Assembly: GCF_014648255.1 (NCBI RefSeq)
Contig: NZ_BMQT01000002.1
Coordinates: 434,001-498,000 of the forward strand
Length of the DNA: 64,000 nucleotides
Direction: 5' to 3'
DNA from: Nocardioides albus
GTDB taxonomy: Bacteria > Actinomycetota > Actinomycetes > Propionibacteriales > Nocardioidaceae
Shown here: positions 26,643 through 36,064 of the stretch, one piece after another
Position numbering within the stretch: the stretch's first letter is position 1
Layout of the letters: each line of letters opens with the position of its first letter
Notes under the pieces: model-generated
Database searches by the model: none
Told to the model about the DNA's origin: nothing
The model's input: only the letters and a program-made list of their open reading frames with translations
Position numbers and translations under genes: made by a program

Positions 26643-27182
26643 GTGCACGAGACAGACGAAGAGATCACCGACCTGCAACGCCTCCTGGACGCCTCGATCG
26701 GCCGCGCGAACGGCCATCTGACCGGAATCGTCAACGACGAGAGCCGCCTCGATGCCCGTCAGCTCGTGACCGAGCTGACGGGCATGAAGGTCTTGGTGCT
26801 GGCCACCGTGACCGCAGCAGGCGAACCGCGGACCAGCTGCGTCGACGGCCACTTCCGCAACGGTCGCTGGCTGTTCGGGACCGCTCCCACCGCCGCCAAG
26901 GCCAAGCACATGCTCGCCCGACCGGCGGTGAGCGCCACCTACGTCGACGGCGAGCGCATCGGCGTCTTCACCCACGGCAAGGCGCACGTGGTCTCCGAGG
27001 GGCCGGAGTTCGAGGACTACAACGCCTTCTTCACCGAGTACTACGGCTCGGACCCGCAGACCTGGGACGGGCCGGGCGTCGTCTACGCCACCATCGAGCC
27101 GAGCTGGATGGTGGCATACGCAGCCGAAGCCTCCACGTTCCCGAGGGACTCAGCGGCTACGGCCCGATCAGCTCCTTCTTGA
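26643..27182 (+). CDS. Pyridoxamine 5'-phosphate oxidase-fold (FMN-binding split barrel) protein
   Basis: The 179-residue protein starts at GTG (VHETDEEITDLQRLLD) and has the split-barrel pattern: LATVTAAGEPRTSCVDGHFRNG, then MLARPAVSATYVDGERIGVFTHGKA. Members bind FMN, F420 or haem and act in redox reactions or detoxification. It lacks the residues that would mark true PdxH. The C-terminus overlaps the convergent acyl-CoA ligase by 26 bp. It follows the homogentisate operon by 53 bp and may be co-transcribed. Confidence 0.83.
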   Translation: MHETDEEITDLQRLLDASIGRANGHLTGIVNDESRLDARQLVTELTGMKVLVLATVTAAGEPRTSCVDGHFRNGRWLFGTAPTAAKAKHMLARPAVSATYVDGERIGVFTHGKAHVVSEGPEFEDYNAFFTEYYGSDPQTWDGPGVVYATIEPSWMVAYAAEASTFPRDSAATARSAPS

Positions 27183-28704
27183 TCTCGGTCTTGAGCACCT
27201 TGCCGACCTTCGAGCGCGGCAGATCCGGCCACACCTCGATCTGCTTGGGGGTCTTGACCGCGCCGATCCGCTCCTTGACGTACGCCTTGAGCTCGGCGAC
27301 GTCGACCGCGGCGCCGGGCCGGGGGAGGATGACGGCGGTGACGCGCTCGCCCCACTTCTCGTCAGGCAAGCCGACCACGGCGCAGTCGGCGACGGCGGGG
27401 TGGGTCATCAGCGCCTGCTCGACCTCGGTCGAGTAGACGTTGAAGCCACCTGTGATGACCATGTCCTTGGCGCGGTCGACGATGTGCAGGAAGCCGTCTT
27501 CGTCGAGGAAGCCGATGTCGCCGGTGTGGTGCCAGCCGTGTGCGCTCGCCTCGGCGGTGGCCTCGGGGTTGTCGAGGTAGCCGCGCATGACCAGGGAGCT
27601 GCGTACGACGATCTCGCCACGCTCCCCGGATCCGAGCAGCGCACCGCGCTCGCCCATGATCGACACGGTCACCAGGGGCGCGGGCCGACCGGCCGAGGAG
27701 AGCCGTTCGGTGGCGACGGTCCCGTCGCCGTGGAAGTGGTCGGCGGGCGACATGGTCGCGATCATCATCGGCGCCTCGGTCTGCCCGAACAGCTGCGCCA
27801 TCACCGGCCCGATCCGGGTGAGCGCCTCCTCGAGTCGCGTCGCCGACATCGGCGCCGCGCCGTACCAGAAGCAGCGCAGCGACCTCAGGTCTGAAGAGGG
27901 CAGCGCCGGATGGTCCAGCACCAGGTAGATCAACGTCGGTGGCAGGAACGTGTGGGTGACCCGCTCCCGCTCGATGTGCTCGAGGAAGGCCCCCACATCG
28001 GGAGTACGCATCACGACGATCTTGCCGCCCAAGCACAGCACCGGGAAGCAGAGCACTCCGGCGGCGTGGGTGAGCGGTGCGAGGGCGAGGTAGGTCGGCC
28101 GTTCCGGGGCGGCGGGCCACGGGTAGGCCATCAGGGTGATCGCCGACATCGACTCCAGGTTGGTGCCGGTGAGCATGACGCCCTTGGGGCGCCCGGTGGT
28201 GCCCCCGGTGCCGACGACCATCGCGAGGTCGTCGGCACCGGGGGGCTCGTGCGCCTCGACCGGCTCAGTCGCCGGCGGGGCGAACTCGTCCCACGTCAGC
28301 GCCCAGTCGTAGGACCCGTCGAGGCAGACCAGTGTGGTCAGCTCCGGCAGGTCCGAGCGGATCTGGTCGACCAGCGCGGCGAAGGCCGACTGGAAGATCA
28401 GCGCCGAGCAGCCGAAGAGCTCGAGGAGCTCCCGGTTCTCCGCGGCCTCGCTGCGTGGGTTGATCGGACACCAGACGCCCCCTGCGCGACTGATGCCGAA
28501 GACCGAGGCGAAGGCGACCGGGTCGTTGGCCGACAAGATGGCCACCTTCGCGCCCGGTGCGACGCCGCGGTCCCGAAGGCCCGCGGCGACGCGGTTCGAG
28601 AGGTCGACGACCTCGGCGTACGTCCAGGTGTCCTCGCCGCAGACGAGACAGGGAGCGTCCCCGCCGAGGGAGGCGCCCTTGTCGAGGTAGTCGACGAGCC
28701 GCAT
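27157..28704 (-). CDS. Acyl-CoA ligase (AMP-binding, FadD-like)
   Basis: The 515-residue enzyme has the adenylate-forming motifs in order: the P-loop VGTGGTTGRPKGVMLT, FGQTEAPMM, HTGDIGFLDEDGFLHIVDR, and C-terminal PRSKVGKVLK with catalytic K502. It activates a carboxylic acid as CoA ester; fatty, aromatic or steroid-derived acids are possible. It lies 12 bp after a saccharopine-reductase-like gene, downstream of an SDR gene, and the three form one operon. A decayed fragment of a similar gene lies at 45785-45862. Confidence 0.92.
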   Translation of the reverse strand: MRLVDYLDKGASLGGDAPCLVCGEDTWTYAEVVDLSNRVAAGLRDRGVAPGAKVAILSANDPVAFASVFGISRAGGVWCPINPRSEAAENRELLELFGCSALIFQSAFAALVDQIRSDLPELTTLVCLDGSYDWALTWDEFAPPATEPVEAHEPPGADDLAMVVGTGGTTGRPKGVMLTGTNLESMSAITLMAYPWPAAPERPTYLALAPLTHAAGVLCFPVLCLGGKIVVMRTPDVGAFLEHIERERVTHTFLPPTLIYLVLDHPALPSSDLRSLRCFWYGAAPMSATRLEEALTRIGPVMAQLFGQTEAPMMIATMSPADHFHGDGTVATERLSSAGRPAPLVTVSIMGERGALLGSGERGEIVVRSSLVMRGYLDNPEATAEASAHGWHHTGDIGFLDEDGFLHIVDRAKDMVITGGFNVYSTEVEQALMTHPAVADCAVVGLPDEKWGERVTAVILPRPGAAVDVAELKAYVKERIGAVKTPKQIEVWPDLPRSKVGKVLKTEIKKELIGP

Positions 28705-28716
28705 CCGGGCGCCTCC

Positions 28717-29853
28717 TCAGTTCCGCTGCCGGGTGACGACCGGCTCCGCGACCAGGCCGAACGCCTGCAGCTGGCCGAGAAGCTCACGGTGGCCGAACGC
28801 CTGGCAGCCGGAGGCGAAACCGACCCGGCGCGGCGGCTGCTGCAGCAGCGAGTAGGCGACGTACGCCTGCAGCAGCCCGGTCTGCTTGTAGTTCTGGTTG
28901 CCGTGGATGACGCAGTGCGCGCGTCCGAGCGGGCCGGAGGCGTGCACCGAGTCGAGCGACTTGTTCAGGCGCGGGTTCTCCCGCGGCGGCATCTGGTTCA
29001 TCACCTGGGCCGCGGTGGCGGTCAGCGCCTCGTCGCGCTGCTCGGCGTCCATGTCCTTGGTCGCCTCCAGGGCACCCGCGACGATCTGCGGAACCCCGTT
29101 CATCAGCGCGGCGTTGAAGACGCCGCCCTGGGCCTTGCAGCTGGCCACCTTCGGGTCGCGTCGGTACCAGACCGGGTGCGAGGTGCCGCCCCACGGCAGC
29201 GAGAGCGCCAGCTCGTGCTGGCCCGGCACCACCAGCGGGACCAGCCCGGCGGTGGGGTCGAACTCGACGTACGCGTTCTGCTCGAGGTAGTGCGCCTTCG
29301 AGGTCGCCGCGTTGACCAGGATCGTGCGGGTCGAGGCGATCGTGGGGGAGCCACCCCAGAAGACCGCGATGTCGAGGGTGTCGAGGCCGGGCTGCTCGAG
29401 GCAGATCTCGGCGGCGATCTCGCCGGTGGTGTACATCTGCGCGATCCCGGGCGCGAGCAGCAGGCCCTCGTCCGCGAAGTCGGCGCCGTACGTCTCGTCG
29501 CAGGTGATCAGCCAGTCCTGCTCGCCGGTGGTGTCGGTGTAGTGGACTCCCGCCGCCAGGGCCGCCTCCACGACATCGGGACCGTACTGGGAGAACGGCC
29601 CGACGGTGTTGAGGACCACCTTCGCGCCGGTGAACAGCTCGGTGAGCGCTTCGACAGAGTGCTCGACCTCGGCGATCTCGTAGTCGGCGGTCTCGATGCC
29701 GGGCACGTTGGCGGCCATCGAGGCGACCAGCTTGTCCTTGGAGCGGCCGGCGGCCACGAACGGCACTCCGAGCTCGCGCAGGTATTCGCACACCAGCCGG
29801 CCGGTGTAGCCGGAGGCGCCGTAGACGACGACGGGCTTCTTCTGCTCGCTCAT
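28717..29853 (-). CDS. Saccharopine-reductase-like NAD(P)-binding oxidoreductase
   Basis: The 378-residue protein starts with the Rossmann motif VVVYGASGYTGRLVCEYL and the family segments VVLNTVGPFSQYG and AALAAGVHYTDTTGE, typical of saccharopine dehydrogenase-like enzymes, including the mycobacterial trans-acting enoyl reductases. The substrate is unknown. It is the second gene of the SDR-reductase-ligase operon, one base after the SDR stop, which suggests a small carboxylic acid or lipid pathway. Confidence 0.87.
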   Translation of the reverse strand: MSEQKKPVVVYGASGYTGRLVCEYLRELGVPFVAAGRSKDKLVASMAANVPGIETADYEIAEVEHSVEALTELFTGAKVVLNTVGPFSQYGPDVVEAALAAGVHYTDTTGEQDWLITCDETYGADFADEGLLLAPGIAQMYTTGEIAAEICLEQPGLDTLDIAVFWGGSPTIASTRTILVNAATSKAHYLEQNAYVEFDPTAGLVPLVVPGQHELALSLPWGGTSHPVWYRRDPKVASCKAQGGVFNAALMNGVPQIVAGALEATKDMDAEQRDEALTATAAQVMNQMPPRENPRLNKSLDSVHASGPLGRAHCVIHGNQNYKQTGLLQAYVAYSLLQQPPRRVGFASGCQAFGHRELLGQLQAFGLVAEPVVTRQRN

Positions 29854-29854
29854 G

Positions 29855-30637
29855 TCACATCCCCATTCCGCCGTCGACCGCGAGGCCGACGCCGTTGACG
29901 AAGGCCGCCTGGTCGGAGGCCAGGAAGACGACCGCGTTGGCCATGTCCTCGACCGTGCCGAGACGTCCCGAGGGGGTCAGCTCGATGACCCCGCCGACAG
30001 CCGCCTCCGGAGACTCGAAGAGACCGAGCTGGGCAACGTCGTTGGCCAGCCCGGCGCCCATCTCGGTCGGGACCAGCCCGGGGTAGAGGCAGTTGACGCG
30101 TACGCCATACCCGAGCTTGCCGCTCTCCATCGCCGCCACCCGGGTCAGCCGGTCGACGGCGCTCTTGGTGGCCGAGTAGACCGAGATGCCGGGGAAGGCG
30201 ATGGTCGCCGCGACGGAGGCGATGTTGACGATCACGCCGCCCTTGCCGGCAGCGCCGTCGGGCCGCATCGTACGCAGGCCGTGCTTGAGGCCGAGGGCCG
30301 TGCCGAGCACGTTGACCTCGAGCATCTTCTTCACATCGGCGGGGTCGAGCTCGGTCACCAGGCTGGTGACCTCCACGCCGGCGTTGTTGACCAGGATGTC
30401 GAGACCGCCCAGGCCGGCGACCGCGGCGGCCGCGCCCGCTTCCCAGGAGGCGTCGTCGGTGACGTCGAGGTGCACGAAGACCCCTCCGATCGACTCGGCC
30501 ACCTTGGCGCCGAGGTCGTCCTGCACGTCAGCGACGGCGACCTTCGCGCCGGCCGCGGCGAGGGCGCGGGCCATCCCTTCGCCGAGGCCCTGGGCCCCGC
30601 CGGTGACGAGCGCTGTCCGTCCGCTCAGATCGGTCAT
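29855..30637 (-). CDS. Short-chain dehydrogenase/reductase
   Basis: The 260-residue enzyme is a classical SDR: cofactor motif TGGAQGLG, NNAGVEV, catalytic Ser in IVNIASVAA and YSATK. D in VADVQDD after strand 2 favours NAD over NADP. I chose the ATG at 30637 because AAGGAG lies 8 bases upstream. It is the first gene of a three-gene operon and is divergent from a TetR regulator. Confidence 0.92.
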   Translation of the reverse strand: MTDLSGRTALVTGGAQGLGEGMARALAAAGAKVAVADVQDDLGAKVAESIGGVFVHLDVTDDASWEAGAAAAVAGLGGLDILVNNAGVEVTSLVTELDPADVKKMLEVNVLGTALGLKHGLRTMRPDGAAGKGGVIVNIASVAATIAFPGISVYSATKSAVDRLTRVAAMESGKLGYGVRVNCLYPGLVPTEMGAGLANDVAQLGLFESPEAAVGGVIELTPSGRLGTVEDMANAVVFLASDQAAFVNGVGLAVDGGMGM

Positions 30638-30654
30638 CTGTGACTCCTTCATCG

Positions 30655-30702
30655 CTGTGATGTGACTCACAGACAATCGCGGATCTTGACAAGTGTCAAG
30701 AT
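30655..30702. promoter_or_regulatory. Operator pair between the SDR operon and its TetR gene
   Basis: Two inverted repeats lie in this gap: ATCTTGACA-AG-TGTCAAGAT (30683-30702, perfect 9-bp arms) and CTGTGA-N6-TCACAG (30655-30672). A half site, ttgacagt, follows at 30708. The longer palindrome is the better TetR candidate. Confidence 0.65.
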
Positions 30703-30765
30703 TTCTTTTGACAGTTGACCAGAAAATGGAACGGCCGGGTCCGCGAGGGGTGCCGGAGGAGTATC

Positions 30766-31407
30766 GTGCGGCCCATGACCCAGGTCGCCGCTCCCAAGGC
30801 GTCTCGCCGCACGCCCGCCGACAAGCACGACGAACGCCGCAAGGCGCTCGCCGAGTCGGCGCTGCGTACGTTGGGGGACCTGGGCTATGCCCGGGCCAGC
30901 CTGCGCGAGATCGCCAACAACTCCGAGTTCAGCCACGGCGTCGTGCACTACTACTTCCACGACAAGCTCGAGCTCATCGTCTACTGCGTGCGCTACTACA
31001 AGCAGACCTGCGTCCACCGCTACGACGGCGTCGTGGCCGAGGCGACCTCACCCGGCGACCTGGTCGAGCGGTTCGCTGACAAGCTCGTCGAGACCATCGT
31101 CGAGGAAGCCCCGATGCACCGGCTCTGGTACGACCTGCGCTCGCAGTCGATGTTCGAGGAGAGCCTGCGCGAGGCCGTCACCCAGATCGACCAGAGTCTC
31201 GAGGACATGATCGCCCGGGTCCTGGCCCGCTATGCCGAGCTCGCCGAGACCCAGCCTGCGCTCGCCTCGCCGGTGGCGTACGGGATGTTCGACGGCATCT
31301 TCCAGCAGGCTCTGCTGGGCCACCTCAACGGACGTGACGGTGCCCTCGAGGAACTGAGGACCCGGGTGGTCGAGCTGATGCCGATGCTGCTGGCGCCGAA
31401 GGCGTAG
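30766..31407 (+). CDS. TetR-family regulator of the SDR operon
   Basis: The 213-residue protein has a TetR helix-turn-helix (REIANNSEFSHGVVHYYFHDKLELIVYC) near its N-terminus and an all-helical C-terminal domain. The GTG at 30766 sits 6 bases after GGAGG; an ATG at 30775 gives an almost identical product. It is divergent from the SDR-reductase-ligase operon and probably represses it through the palindrome at 30683-30702. The ligand may be an acyl-CoA made by the ligase, as is common for such pairs. Confidence 0.88.
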   Translation: MRPMTQVAAPKASRRTPADKHDERRKALAESALRTLGDLGYARASLREIANNSEFSHGVVHYYFHDKLELIVYCVRYYKQTCVHRYDGVVAEATSPGDLVERFADKLVETIVEEAPMHRLWYDLRSQSMFEESLREAVTQIDQSLEDMIARVLARYAELAETQPALASPVAYGMFDGIFQQALLGHLNGRDGALEELRTRVVELMPMLLAPKA

Positions 31408-31423
31408 CCCGTCGGTCGGCCGG

Positions 31424-32920
31424 TCAGCGGCGTACGGGCCGGCCGGGATAGGCGGTGGTGTCCAGGGCGCCGTCGCGGACGACGAAGGTGCCGTCGACCA
31501 GGAGATGGACGACACCGGTCGAGGGCCGGGTCGGGTCCAGGTAGGTGGCCCGGTCGGTGATCTGGTCAGGGGAGAGGACGACGAGGTCGGCGTCGGCGCC
31601 CGGCGCCAGATACCCCTTGGTGCGCATCGCGGGGGTGAACGGGGCGAGCACCTGGGCCGGTAGATAGGCGCAGCGGCGAAAGGCCTCCGACCAGGTCCAA
31701 GCACCGGTCTCGCGCACCATACGGCGCAGCGAGCGGGCATAGGTGCCCGCGGTGCGAGGATGGGTCTGGCCTCCCGGAGGCAGCGGCCACTCGCGGGTGT
31801 CGACGACGCCGCCGGGCCACTCGACCCGCATGGCGTCGCTGGCGACGATCGCGTCCGGGAAGGCGAGGGCGCGCTGGAGCATGGCGTTGTCGGCAGGGGA
31901 GTCCTCGTCGAGGAAGAGGACCACGCAGACAGCCCCCGGGTCGGTGGCGCGCAGCTCGGTCAGGCGCGCCAGCGAGGCGATCCGCTCGCCGGTGCTCACC
32001 ATCGTGATCGAGGACGGCACCAGTCCCCAGGCGCCGAGGCGTTCGGGGGCCAGGAAGAACGCGCCGATCGCGGTGGAGCCGGCGCCGTACGGGTAGGCCT
32101 CGACGGTCACGTCCGAGCCGGCCGAGCGCGAGCCGTCCAGCAGGCCGAGGACACGGTCGACGTGTCGGCGGGAGGTGCTGTTGACGTGGCAGTGGTGCAT
32201 CCGGGCGCCGGTCTCGGCGGCGGCCCGGGTGATCTCCTCGGCACCGTCGACCGGGGTGGTGGGGTCGGCCTCGACGATCTCGCGGACGTGGGTGAAGGTC
32301 GCCGTCCCGGTGCTCGCGGCGAGCCGGGCGACGTCGAGGAACTCGGCAGGGTCCGAGCGCGGCGCATAGCCCATCAGCACCCCGATCCCGAGTGCTCCTG
32401 CGGCCAGCTCCGACTCGAGCAGCTCGAGCCACGCGTGCCGCTCCGCGGCCGAGGACGTACGCTGCCACGCCGGGTCGCCGAGCATGGACAACGAGGCTTC
32501 CAGATCGGCCTCCGGCGCCATCCCCAGGTGAGCGACGGCACGCGCGTCACCCCAGGAGGCGGAGAAGCCGTAGTGGAGCACCCGGCCGTCGGCCGCGGCG
32601 CGCGCGTAGGCGAGCTCGATGGGGAGCAGCCCGGCCTCCAGGTCGAGGGTGGTGGTGACCCCGTCCATCGCCTGGAGCCGCTGCCCGGCGATCGAGTGGA
32701 CGTGACTGTGCAGGTCGATGAACCCAGGTCCGACGACCAGCCCGGTCACGTCGATCACCTCGGCGCTCGGGTCATCGGGCACGCTCCCGACGGCCACCAC
32801 GGACCCGTCGGAGACGGCCACGTCGGCCACCTGCTCTGTCCCTGTTCGGGGGTCGGCCACCAGGCCTCCGCGGAGAATCAGCACACGGCCATCCAACCGT
32901 CGACCGCCACCGTGGGCCAT
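31424..32920 (-). CDS. Amidohydrolase, N-acyl-D-amino acid deacylase-like
   Basis: The 498-residue protein belongs to the amidohydrolase superfamily and aligns in plan with D-aminoacylases: LVVGPGFIDLHSHVHS (first metal His pair), HCHVNS in the centre, and a C-terminal KGYLAPGADADLVV. The Cys ligand of typical D-aminoacylases (in a GNCG segment) is not seen; the equivalent stretch reads TTTLDLEAGLLP. The substrate may therefore differ. The ATG at 32920 is preferred; a GTG at 32884 is possible, and neither has a strong ribosome site. It is divergent from a serine hydrolase-ABC transporter operon, which supports a role on acylated D-amino acids or D-peptides. Confidence 0.83.
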   Translation of the reverse strand: MAHGGGRRLDGRVLILRGGLVADPRTGTEQVADVAVSDGSVVAVGSVPDDPSAEVIDVTGLVVGPGFIDLHSHVHSIAGQRLQAMDGVTTTLDLEAGLLPIELAYARAAADGRVLHYGFSASWGDARAVAHLGMAPEADLEASLSMLGDPAWQRTSSAAERHAWLELLESELAAGALGIGVLMGYAPRSDPAEFLDVARLAASTGTATFTHVREIVEADPTTPVDGAEEITRAAAETGARMHHCHVNSTSRRHVDRVLGLLDGSRSAGSDVTVEAYPYGAGSTAIGAFFLAPERLGAWGLVPSSITMVSTGERIASLARLTELRATDPGAVCVVLFLDEDSPADNAMLQRALAFPDAIVASDAMRVEWPGGVVDTREWPLPPGGQTHPRTAGTYARSLRRMVRETGAWTWSEAFRRCAYLPAQVLAPFTPAMRTKGYLAPGADADLVVLSPDQITDRATYLDPTRPSTGVVHLLVDGTFVVRDGALDTTAYPGRPVRR

Positions 32921-33002
32921 TGTGCGATCGGACAACAGCCTGGCCGCTCGACTGTCCGATGGGACGAACACGCACACCCCCGGGACTCCCTACGGTTTCG
33001 GC

Positions 33003-34402
33003 ATGCCCCACGACCAGACCCGCCCGCGGCCCCATTCGGAGGGCGCCCGGTTCCTGCAGGAGAGCTTTGCCGAGCTCGTCGCCGAGCACGGTGTGCCGGG
33101 CGCCTCGATCGCCGTGCTGGCCGGGGAACAGGTGATCACCGCGGCCGCCGGCGTGACCAGCCTGGCCACCGGCGTCGAGGTCGACACCGAGACCGTCTTC
33201 CAGATCGGCTCGGTCACCAAGATCTGGACCACGACGCTGGTGATGCAGCTGGTCGACGAGGGTCTCCTCGACCTGGACCGCCCGGTGCGCGACTACCTGC
33301 CCGAGCTCGTCATCGGCGACCGTGCGGCAGGCGAGGCGATCACGACCCGGCAGCTGCTCAGCCACACCGCCGGCTTCGAGGGCGACATCTTCACCGACAC
33401 CGGGCGCGGCGAGGACGCCGTGGAGCGCTATGTCGCCTCCTTGACCGATCTTCCGCAGCTGTTCGCACCCGGGGAGACGTTCTCCTACAACAACACCGGG
33501 TTCGTCGTGCTCGGCCGGCTGGTCGAGGTGCTGCGCGATCAGCCCTACGACCAGGTGCTCCTCGATCGGATCGCGCGCCCGCTCGGCCTCACGAGCGTCT
33601 CTCCGAGCCCGTACGAAGCGATCCTGCATCGTGCCGCCACCGGTCACATGCCGACGAGGACGGCACCCCGCAGGCGGCGCCGACCTGGGCACTGGCCCGC
33701 TCCAACGCGCCGGCCGGCTCGATGCTCGCGATGACCGCGAGCGACCTGCTCGGGTTCGTCCGGATGCACCTCGACCAGGGCACCGCGCCGGACGGGACCC
33801 AGGTGCTCTCCGCCACCGGCGTCGAGGCGATGCGCGAGCGTCAGGTCGAGCTGCCGCTGCTCTCCGGGATGGGCAGCGCCTGGGGCCTCGGCTGGGAGCT
33901 CTTCGACACCCCTCAGGGCACCGTCGTCGCCCACGACGGCGGCACCATCGGCCAGGCCGCGTTCCTCCGGGTCGTGCCGGAGCAGGGGCTGGCCATCGCC
34001 CTGCTCACCAACGGAGGCGAGGTCTTCGGGCTCTTCAACGCGACCGTCGCGCACCTGCTCGAGGAGCTCGGCGGCGTACGCCTTCCCGACCGTCCCACAC
34101 CACCGGCCGCCCCTGCCGAGGTCGACGTCGCCCGGTTCCTGGGGCGTTACGCGGACACGATCTACGACATCGAGGTCACCGAGGACGGCGCCAGTGGTCT
34201 CGTCCTCCAGCGCACCCCCAAGGACATCATCGCCGAGATCGGTGAGCAGCCGATGCGGTTCTCCCTCGTCCATCTCGACGGTGACTCGTTCATCTCCGCC
34301 GAGCCAGTCCGCGGCATCCATGTCGTCTTCACCTTCATCGGCGAGGCGGACGGCAAGGCGAAGTACGTCCACTACGGCCGCGTGGTCGCACGTGCCGACT
34401 GA
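33003..34402 (+). pseudogene. Beta-lactamase-fold serine hydrolase, frameshifted
   Basis: The first frame (33003 to about 33650) has the SxxK motif (IGSVTKIWT) and the YxN segment (SYNNTGFV). The protein then breaks: the natural continuation (DGTPQAAPTWALARSNAPAGSM, with HDG in AHDGGTIGQAAF and stop at 34402) lies in another frame. Loss of one base near 33650 explains it, and adding one base restores an uninterrupted protein of about 466 residues, like the intact paralogue at 39677-41062. This is either a real mutation or a sequencing error. The family includes D-aminopeptidases, D,D-carboxypeptidases and esterases. Confidence 0.85.
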
Positions 34403-34445
34403 CGATCCCCCTACCCGAGCAGCTGCACAAGAAGAGGTACGCCCC

Positions 34446-36053
34446 ATGAAGCCGCACCGCTCTCGACCGGCCCTTCAGAGACCAGTCCTCCTGGCCATGA
34501 CCCTGTCCCTGGCCACCGCCGGCCTGGCCGCATGCGGCTCCGGCTCGGGCGGCACCGAAGCCAAGGCGTACGTCGATGGCCAGGCCTTCACGATGGCCCT
34601 CGCCGCGGACCCCGGCGCCCTCGACCCGCAGGGCGGGGTGAGCAGCACGCTGCTGCAGCTGAACCGGTTCGCCTACGACCCCCTGGTCAGCGTCGACGCC
34701 AAGGGCGAGGTGAGCGCACAGCTCGCCGAGAAGTGGAGCGTGGACGGCACGACCGTCACCTTCGACATCAAGGACGGCGTGACCTGCGCCGACGGGGCCG
34801 AGTTCACGGCTCAGACCGTCGTCGACAACATCAGCTACGTCGAGGACCCGAAGAACCAGAGCCCGTTCCTGGGCGTGTTCATCCCGGCAGGCGCCACCGC
34901 GAAGGCGTCCGGGCAGACGGTCACGGTCACCCTCGCCGCCCCCGCCCCGTTCGTGCTCGCCTCCTTCGCCCACCTGCCGATGGTGTGCGACAGCGGCCTG
35001 ACGGACCGGGCGAGCCTGAAGGCCGGGACCGCGGGCACCGGCCCCTACACGCTGACCGAGGCGGTTCCCGGTGACCACTACACCTACGAGGTCCGCGAGG
35101 ACTACGCGTGGGGACCCGGCGGCGCCAAGGCGTCGGCCAAGGGCACCCCGGCCACCATCGAGGCCAAGGTCGTCGGCAACAACACCACCGCTGCCAACCA
35201 GCTGCTCTCCGGAGACCTGAACGCCGCCTCGATCACCGGCCAGGAGGCAGCCCGGCTGGAGGCCGCGAAGGTCAGCCGGGTCGACGCCCAGGCTGTGGTC
35301 GGGGAGCAGTGGTACAACCACGCCGAGGGCCACCCGACCGCCGATCCCGCGGTGCGCGCGGCGCTGACCCAGGCGCTCGACCTCGCCGAGCTGCAGAAGG
35401 TGATCACCGCCGGCCAGGGCGGCCCGGCCACCCAGCTCGCCGTCGTCGCGCCGGCCGGCTGCACCGGCTCCTCGGTCGAGAGCAACCTGGCCGACGACGA
35501 CGTCGCGGCCGCCGAGAAGGCGCTCGACGAGGCCGGCTGGGCAGCGGGTGCGGACGGGGTCCGGGCCAAGGACGGGAAGCCGCTCGCGATCACCGTCCTC
35601 CACGACTCCTCGGTCGGCGCGGCCGGGACCGCCGCGGCCGAGCTGGCCGTGGCCGCCTGGAAGAAGGTGGGCGTCGAGGCGACCGCGAAGTCGCTGGACC
35701 AGACCGCGATCCAGACCGCGATCTTCGGAACCGGCGACTGGGACGTCGCCTGGGTGCCGATCAACGTCAACACCCCCGACCAGATCGTTCCGTTCCTCTC
35801 CGGACCGGGCCCTGCCGAGGGCGGGAACAACTTCGCCGGCATCGCCAACCCCGACTACGACGCCGCGGTCAAGACGGCGATGGGCAAGAACGGCGCCGAG
35901 GGCTGCTCCGACTGGCTGGCCGCGGAGGCGAGCCTGTTCGAGGCATACGACGTGGTGCCGTTCGCCAACAACCTGCTGCCCTTCTTCTCCCAGGGCGCCG
36001 AGCTCGAGGTCGTCGGCAGCGTGGTCCCGACCAGCATCCGGATGCTGGGTTGA
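34446..36053 (+). CDS. ABC transporter substrate-binding lipoprotein (peptide family 5)
   Basis: The 535-residue protein has a lipoprotein signal peptide with lipobox LAAC at about residue 30 and a family 5 (DppA/OppA) solute-binding fold, with the typical ADPGALDPQGGVSSTLLQLNRFAYDPLV N-terminal region split by the usual motifs. It would capture dipeptides or similar compounds outside the membrane. It heads a run of transporter genes with gaps of a few bases. The neighbours point to D-amino-acid-containing peptides, which is inference. Confidence 0.92.
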   Translation: MKPHRSRPALQRPVLLAMTLSLATAGLAACGSGSGGTEAKAYVDGQAFTMALAADPGALDPQGGVSSTLLQLNRFAYDPLVSVDAKGEVSAQLAEKWSVDGTTVTFDIKDGVTCADGAEFTAQTVVDNISYVEDPKNQSPFLGVFIPAGATAKASGQTVTVTLAAPAPFVLASFAHLPMVCDSGLTDRASLKAGTAGTGPYTLTEAVPGDHYTYEVREDYAWGPGGAKASAKGTPATIEAKVVGNNTTAANQLLSGDLNAASITGQEAARLEAAKVSRVDAQAVVGEQWYNHAEGHPTADPAVRAALTQALDLAELQKVITAGQGGPATQLAVVAPAGCTGSSVESNLADDDVAAAEKALDEAGWAAGADGVRAKDGKPLAITVLHDSSVGAAGTAAAELAVAAWKKVGVEATAKSLDQTAIQTAIFGTGDWDVAWVPINVNTPDQIVPFLSGPGPAEGGNNFAGIANPDYDAAVKTAMGKNGAEGCSDWLAAEASLFEAYDVVPFANNLLPFFSQGAELEVVGSVVPTSIRMLG

Positions 36054-36064
36054 GGGAGGGACTG

